Source: Perognathus longimembris pacificus
Taxonomy: Eukaryota; Chordata; Mammalia; Rodentia; Heteromyidae
DNA: 64,000 nt
NCBI RefSeq assembly: GCF_023159225.1
Contig: NC_063161.1
Span: 124,224,958 to 124,288,957, forward strand
Reading direction: 5' to 3'
The translations under genes were made by a program, and so were the position numbers. Under the pieces are notes generated by a model. It saw only the letters and a program-made list of their open reading frames with translations, was not told the DNA's origin and searched no databases. Shown here one piece after another: positions 58,001 through 64,000 of this stretch. Positions within the stretch are counted from its first letter, which is position 1. Each line of letters starts with the position of its first letter.

Positions 58001-60032
58001 TTCTGCATTCTTTGAATTTATTACAATAAATCTATAATTCCTTTAGAATTTAGAACCGGGTGTTTTAAAGATTATATGTAAATTAATTCTGCTTTAAGGT
58101 AGCCCCAGAGGGACTCCCTTTGAAAAAAAATAGCAAATATTAGTGTGCAATCTTTATTGGCTTCTTTTTTGCCTACCCAGAGGTCTTCTGGGTGTCTTTT
58201 TTTCAGCTTATCAGTGCCTTCTAAATATTTGAGGGCAGAAAGTTTTGGATACAATAGGGTTGTATGTTCTGCACACATTCTCTAATTTTAGAGGACAAGG
58301 ATAGAAGGGTGAAAAATCTTGAATCTATTATTTAACTGCAAAGTGGTTAAAGGCCCTATACTACAGCTGAGTTCAGTGTTTTTGGTGTTATTTGTTTTTG
58401 TGTGATGCTTTTCCTTATTATCACTAAAGAGTATTCTGCTCTTCATTTTATGCAGAGTAAAATGTAAGAATAATGAAAAACATCAATTATTAATTAGACA
58501 TAAATTATTCCTAATCTACACACAATGCCTAATCCCTGGTTCACAGAAATGCAAATTGTGTTTCAAAAACAATATGTTAACAAGTCATTTGCCTGCACAA
58601 GACAGGAGCTCAACAAGCTCTTTTTAAGGAATGTGCTAATGGAAGGTTATCTAGAACTCCAAGGAAATAAAAAACAATAGGAACAAAATATTCACAAGGT
58701 CAGCTTGCCTTTAGGTGCATAAAAAAAAAAAAGCTATTATATTTAATGTAGTTATTTTGCAAATATTCAGGCAAGTTGAGAATTAATTGACATGTTCTTT
58801 ACTATAAACATTTAAAACTATAAATAAATAACAAAGGAATTTTTCTTCACACAAAGAGGCTCAAAACAGGAACCTAAATCCATTATAACTGGCAGATTAT
58901 AAGTATTATAATCAAGTACCTTCTAATGAGAGATTCTTAAACTAACATACAAAGTCTTCTGGCCCAAACCATGTAATACACACATCTGTTCCCATTCACA
59001 CTAACTTTACCAAGCTTCAAAAACACTCTTCATTTGATATTCTTTTGAATTTAAGGGTTCATTCTTTGTCTAGCCCCACATGTTCTTCATCTACCTAGCA
59101 TCAAAGTTGATAAAGATAAGGTGAGACTGTCAACTTTCCCTAAAAGATGACTTGCTTGATCTAAACATCTGTCTATATATGTGGAATTCCCTTTTCCAGA
59201 TCTCAGGAATCCCATGGTTTAATTAGTGCTCCTTCTAGGCAACTGCTGTTTAGGGACATGTGTGTAAAATTGTATACCATTCTATAAAGATGTTCCAACA
59301 AAACCTGATTTTTATAATTCTCCCTGAAAAATTTAAATGATGTGGTCATTAAATTCTGCAAACTATGCACTTGTAGTTAGGAGGGATATTCCTGCTTCTT
59401 AATTTCACTTGTCCCTCACTTCTCTCAGAACTGATTTATAATTCTGAGTAGATAGATTTTATGACAGTTGTTTTAGACTATTTTATAATCAGGTGTGGCA
59501 AATGACACTTGTGGAGAATGTGGAAATTAATTGGCATAGTCCTGACAAGGTAACTATAGGCAGAACTCAAAACTCAATAAATCTAGGAGTATTTTCTCAA
59601 AGTAAGATATGGTAAATCTAGGTCTAGAAATGATATCACAAATATCCAAGTGGCCATGGGCATAAAGTAGGTTCCCCACTCCTGTGACAGCAACCTTCTA
59701 TGCCTGTATTAGTATTGCTAAGTAGGTCCACTGATCTAGGCCTGCTCTTGAAATCCAGCCCACTTATTTTTCTTTCTCCATCTATGCACCCACCCTCACA
59801 CACTGTACATTTTACATAGTATAGATTGTTAAAAGTGTAATCTAGTGCCCTGTTTCTGTCTTTCAATCTCTTATCTGTTTCCTTTATGGAATCAGTCTGG
59901 AATTACATTTTTAATGTTCTGCTTTCAAATTTGCATTAATATAGGGTACAACATTAAGTCTATAATAATAATGTATGGCAACTGACTTCCAGCCTGGCAC
60001 AACTATCTATACTTAGAATGAAGAGAATCACA
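55059..60032. other. Repeat-poor 5-kb stretch, no gene recognised
   Basis: Apart from a TA-rich patch (55170-55250) and a polypyrimidine tract (about 56205-56345), I see no SINE, L1 or LTR in nearly 5 kb, unlike the surroundings. No exon-like frame. Confidence 0.55.
56205..56345. repeat. Polypyrimidine (CTTT)n-like tract
   Basis: About 140 bp of C/T with tttct and cctt units. Confidence 0.85.
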
Positions 60033-60038
60033 CTGGTA

Positions 60039-60564
60039 TTGAGGGGAATCAGATTGACTGAATCTCAGATTAAAGAAAGCAGAAGCTGACCCATTTTCAC
60101 TAAGATCTCCCCCATCCTGAGCCTCAGAGTTGAGGGCCCCAACCCGTCTGCTCGGAATCCAGGAAAGATACCCCCTTGCTATGAACAATAGTACACTCCC
60201 CCGACTGCCCAATCCAAATCCACACTCCAATTTTAACTAGAATGATAGATTGGTTCAAACAGATACTATGTGGCAGGTTGTAACTCCATTGGCCACCTGT
60301 GTGTGACCTGGCATGCTCTGTAAGTGTTGTAACCTCATTGGCCACCTGCATGTGGCAGGCTTGAACATGTGGCATTTGCCTTTATAACCCGACCCCAAGC
60401 TTCAGGTGCACGAGGTCCCAGCCCCCAGGTCTGGGCCGGGGCCCTGGTCAGTCAGTTTTTACTTCCCCAATAAATTCATCGTTTTTCATCTTTTTGCTTG
60501 AGACTCTCTCTGAGTGGTCGACTCTTGGATGGATGAGGAATCCCTTCCCTTGAACCTCATAACA
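60039..60564 (+). mobile_element. Solo LTR of a class I (ERV1-like) endogenous retrovirus
   Basis: About 525 bp in plus orientation. U3 holds two attggccacctg motifs (inverted CCAAT boxes) within a 49-bp repeat, a TATA-like tttataa at 60381-60387, and AATAAA at 60469-60474. U5 reads ttgcttgagactctctctga and the end is cctcataaca. A 6-bp ctggta lies at 60033-60038 and 60565-60570. The 5' edge is one base ambiguous. No internal viral sequence adjoins, so it is a solo LTR. Confidence 0.75.
60277..60355 (+). promoter_or_regulatory. Repeated U3 element of the ERV1-like LTR
   Basis: gttgtaactccattggccac at 60277 recurs at 60326 (gttgtaacctcattggccac), period 49 bp. Duplicated CCAAT-containing U3 blocks resemble the enhancer repeats of gammaretroviral LTRs. 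Confidence 0.7.
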
Positions 60565-60671
60565 CTGGTAAGTTTTGGTAAATGAATAGAAGAGAGAACA
60601 TGTATCCTGGTGTATCTTACTCTTACTCTTAACAGGCTTCACTGAAGTGTGAGACATTCACATGGTCATGG

Positions 60672-60866
60672 GGCTTCATCTCAGGTCCTGGTTGCTTTCA
60701 GCTGAGCTGTTTTGCTCAAGGCTAGAGCTCTACCCCTTTGAGATACACTTCCAATTTTTGAATGGTTAACTGGAGATAAGAGTGTTAGGGGGACTTTTCT
60801 TTCAGGAATGACTTCTAGCCTCCTGAATTGCTAGGATTACAGGCATGAGCTACAAGTGCCTGGCAG
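60672..60866 (-). mobile_element. Composite 7SL-headed SINE, antisense
   Basis: 'ttttgctcaaggctagagct' and 'ctctacccctttgagataca' (complement of the right part), then 'aactggagataagagtgtta', then 'ctgaattgctaggattacag' and 'gcatgagctacaagtgcctg' (complement of the head). Confidence 0.8.
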
Positions 60867-61049
60867 ATGATTCTAAATATTTCCACAAAATTCGTACAAG
60901 TTAATTTTTAACAAAATTGGCTTTATTATGCTATAATCCTCATTATAAATGTTTATACTCTGATTTTCACTAACAATCTAAGTTTCCCACAATTTCATAT
61001 ACCTATAAAGACACCTCCAAATCAAATGAACCCTCCAATGTTGAGTTTA

Positions 61050-61664
61050 TTTTTTTCTTATTTATTTTATTATTTTATTTTTTCTTATTTATTGTCAAAG
61101 AGATGTACAGAGAGGTTACAGTTTCATACATTAGGCCTTGGGTACATTTCTTGTACTGTTTGTTATCTCCTCCCCCATTTCCCCCCCCCCTCCTTTCCCT
61201 TTCCCCGCAATGAGTAGTTCAGTTGGTTTACACCAAATGGTTTTGCAAGTATTGCTTTTGGAGTTGTTTGTCGTTTTATCCTTTGTCTCTTGATTTTGTT
61301 ATTCCCTTTCACTTCCCTAGTTCTAATACCAGTATATACAGTATCCAGTGTACTCAGATGAGATACAGTGATAGTGTGGGTACAACCACAGGAAGGGGAT
61401 ACAAGAGGATCAACATTAGAAGCTATGGTTTCACATGGCATGTTGAAAGTAATTACAACAGTGATATAACAGTCATTTCCATAACATGGAGGACTTGGAA
61501 AAAATTATACTAAGTGAAGTGAGCCAGACCCAAAGAAACGGGCTTTATCGTCTCCCTCATAGGGAATAATTAGCACAGGTTTAGGCTAGTCACAGCAGAG
61601 GATCACAAGAGCTTAATAGCTATGCCCCTATGAACGCATAAGATGATACTAAGTGAAATCAACT
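61050..61664 (-). mobile_element. L1 insertion with inverted 5' segment (twin priming)
   Basis: 61050-61490 is an antisense L1 3' end ending at 'tccataacatgga'. 61491-61664 is sense L1, starting ggacttggaaaaaattatac (ORF2 C-terminal codons) and ending aagtgaaatcaac. In the uninverted L1 at 39.2-40.0 kb these two breakpoints are adjacent. ttgagttta flanks the unit at 61041-61049 and 61665-61673. Frames overlapping it are by-products. Confidence 0.9.
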
Positions 61665-61673
61665 TTGAGTTTA

Positions 61674-62325
61674 AAAAAGACAATCAGATAACAATGTCAC
61701 TAAGCACCCCAACCAGACTACTTTCCTCCTATATTTTCTCCAGTTTCCCCAGTGCAACTGCCAACACAGTGATGAATTCAGAGTGGAAGGGATGCAATAA
61801 TGAACATGACTGAATTCATGACACAAGACAAACACAGACCACCCCAAGCTGGGAAATTATTTTTAGTAATATCCTTTATCTGTTTAGTCATGGATGGTGC
61901 TGTGATTCATTTTCAAAACAGTGAAATCTCTTGGTATTTGTAACATGTTCACAAACAGACACAAATTGATTGCTCAGTCTAAATTTTGTTTCCCAGTATA
62001 TACTTTTTACTAGCATTTAGCAATGCACTTAATATTGCTTACATATAACATTTACTTTTTATTCTGCTCATGGAAGTAAAGGACATTATACCACAAGATT
62101 ACATATGCAAGAGAATATGATATATTTCTATAACCAAATCAGCCTCTTATATGTGAGGAAGCATGCCTCACTGCAAGGGTGAAAAAATTGGGACTAAATT
62201 CCAGAATACCTTTTTAAATAATTACATGGGTATTGAAATGTAGAAAATAATACAGAAATGCTAGCTTTTGATGAGCATTAGCTATGATAAAGTAGGAAGG
62301 AGATAAACATGTTAGAAAGTAGGCC
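61674..62325. other. No gene; unique sequence
   Basis: No recognisable repeat or exon. Confidence 0.5.
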
Positions 62326-62415
62326 TTAGTAGTGGCTCAAGTGGTAGAGTGCTAGCCTTGAAAAAAAGAAGCCAGAGACAGTGCTCAGGCACTGAGTTCA
62401 AGCCCTAGGCAAGAG
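62326..62415 (+). mobile_element. Isolated SINE right monomer (Geo-like)
   Basis: 'agtggctcaagtggtagagt', 'gctagccttgaaaaaaagaa', 'gagttcaagccctaggc'. The ID-like left monomer is missing. It runs into a purine microsatellite. Confidence 0.85.
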
Positions 62416-62419
62416 AGAC

Positions 62420-62460
<41 letters not shown>

Positions 62461-62486
62461 CAGAGACAGAGACAGAGACAGAGAGA
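62416..62486. repeat. (GA)n / (GAGACA)n microsatellite
   Basis: About 70 bp of agagag and cagagaca units immediately after the SINE fragment, in place of an A tail. Confidence 0.95.
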
Positions 62487-62489
62487 GAA

Positions 62490-63378
62490 AGAGGGAGATA
62501 ACAGGAATTAAAATAGAGTTTTTGGCAATCAAAGCACACAAAAGACTTGTTCATGCAAAATTAATTAACTTGACTAAATAATAAGATAGCATATGAACAT
62601 CTGTTTATTTAACTAAAGGACAAAATAGTGTTTCATGTTGTCTAATTTTCCTGCATGAAATGCATTGGTTACTGTGCTCTACCTTTGTTCCAAACATGTA
62701 AATCTTGATAAAGATTTTAGAATTCAAACACTAACTTGATAAAACCAAGCTTGATATTTATTTTGCAAAAATTTAAAAGACAGTTTGCAATCTAGCCTAG
62801 TCTTGCTTCCTATGGGTAGTACTTATTAAAGCACAAACAGATTGCTGGTTCCTGATTGTCATTAGGAATCAAGCAATTTGTGAAAGGATCTCTCCACAGA
62901 TGAGTTTTTTTATGAATTTTTTAAGTGAAGAGTTTGCATACTTGATGTATAAAGCTTTGAACAGCAGCATTCCACCTTGCCCTCATTTAAGCTATTAGTA
63001 TGTTTTGTTCCAATATGACATTAAATTCCTCTCCTTCACCAGCTAGATGTTTCTTAGCTAAATTTGATAAATCTAGAACATGTGTAGCTTCAGTTAAAAC
63101 ATATTTAGCATCTGAGAACTTATTTACCATCTCAAACTTCCACACAGATTTTCAATAAAAAATCTAGATTGTTTTCATCAACACTTTTTTGACAATGTAC
63201 TAATATTATTTTGCATATCTTAGACAAAATGAACACTGTGTCCTTGACATTTGTTATTTGCAAACAAAAACTGGTAAATTCTGACACTACCAAGGATAAG
63301 GAAATGCAGATCAGTTTCTGCCTTGGCGTAATGAAAGAACAGAATCTAAGGTATGAAAATGAAATGTTTCTCAGAGGT
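62490..63378. other. No gene; unique AT-rich sequence
   Basis: No recognisable repeat or exon. Confidence 0.5.
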
Positions 63379-63379
63379 T

Positions 63380-63746
63380 CTTGCATTGAACCTTGCTCCC
63401 CAGGTAGTGGTGCTCATTTGGAAGTTTCTGGAAGTTTGAGGAGCTAGAGTCTAGTTGGAGGAAGAAGGTCTCTGGAGGTAAGACTTTGAAGGGTATACAG
63501 GGCCTCTTCCTCCTTCCTCTCCCTCTCCTTCCTCCTCTCCCTTTCCCTGTTAGCCATTAAGTGAACAACCATTTCTTCCATGTACTTACCTCTATGCACC
63601 ATGATGTTCTGTCTCACCATAAAACAACAGAGCCAAAGACTATGAACTGAAGTCTCGGAAACTGTCAGAAAAAAATTAGTTTGTCCTTCCTTAAGTGGTT
63701 TCTGCAACATATTTAATCACAGAGATGAGGAAAGAATCACTAATAT
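63380..63746 (+). mobile_element. ERVL-MaLR-type LTR (MT/ORR1-like), sense
   Basis: 'ggaagtttctggaagtttga', 'ctagttggaggaagaaggtc', 'ttgaagggtatacagggcct', 'accatgatgttctgtctcac', 'actatgaactgaagtctcgg' follow in the order of a known rodent MaLR LTR. The AATAAA-type signal is degraded. Related to 38.4 and 40.9 kb. Confidence 0.65.
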
Positions 63747-63749
63747 ACT

Positions 63750-64000
63750 TTTATAAGAATTTCTTATTTTTATGAACTGTCTTGCTGTGTTGTTACTATG
63801 AATCTTTCTCTTTCACCAGTCACTCACTTCTTCCTTCTTTTCTACAGTTCTTCCAAACTTGCTGGTCCTAAAACTGTTGTGACTCAATTCTCAGGTTCTA
63901 TGGTTTACTTCCAAAAACTCTTCTGATTCTTCTCTACAAAGACTATGAAAATACACTCATTCTTCTACATTTCCCACTCCCCTTGCTATACTGTGTCTTT
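63750..64000. other. No gene; unique sequence to window end
   Basis: Nothing recognised. Confidence 0.5.

Overview
This is mammalian nuclear DNA, AT-rich and gene-poor. The short interspersed repeats point to a rodent of the superfamily Geomyoidea (kangaroo rats, pocket mice, pocket gophers). The commonest repeat, seen about 14 times on both strands, is a two-part SINE. Its left half resembles the tRNA-Ala-derived ID element. Its right half, with the consensus feel gtggctcaagtggtagagtg...ttcaagcccaggactggc, I recognise from memory as the 'Geo' monomer of IDL-Geo SINEs. The clade call rests on that recognition and was not checked by a search.

I found no protein-coding exon, no functional tRNA or rRNA gene, no CpG island and no CRISPR array. 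The window is intergenic or lies inside a very large intron. The open reading frames are short and fall in microsatellites, antisense L1 tails, SINEs, LTRs or unique AT-rich sequence. The only protein homology I can defend is the C-terminal tail of L1 ORF2, in fragments near 37.6 kb, 39.7 kb, 61.5 kb and, more weakly, 14.3 and 46.1 kb.

Layout: 0-10 kb holds L1 3' ends, a solo class II LTR (1674-2199), an L1 with a (TA)n expansion and two SINEs. 10-30 kb is mostly unique AT-rich sequence with scattered SINEs, MIR relics and microsatellites. 30-47 kb carries more L1 tails, MaLR-type LTRs and diverged 7SL-headed SINEs. 49-55 kb is richest: a SINE fused to an L1 3' end inside one target-site duplication, a SINE copy carrying flanking DNA from a locus 44 kb away in this window, and a compact endogenous retroviral element with two LTRs, a tRNA-Phe primer binding site and only about 700 bp of internal sequence. 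55-60 kb is repeat-poor. 60-64 kb holds an ERV1-like LTR with repeated U3 motifs, a twin-primed L1 and a MaLR LTR.

The interest here lies in retrotransposition mechanism: template switching, 5' flank transduction, twin priming and sharing of SINE modules. I see no new gene system. All repeat names are by recognition; a RepeatMasker run with a Geomyoidea library would settle them.
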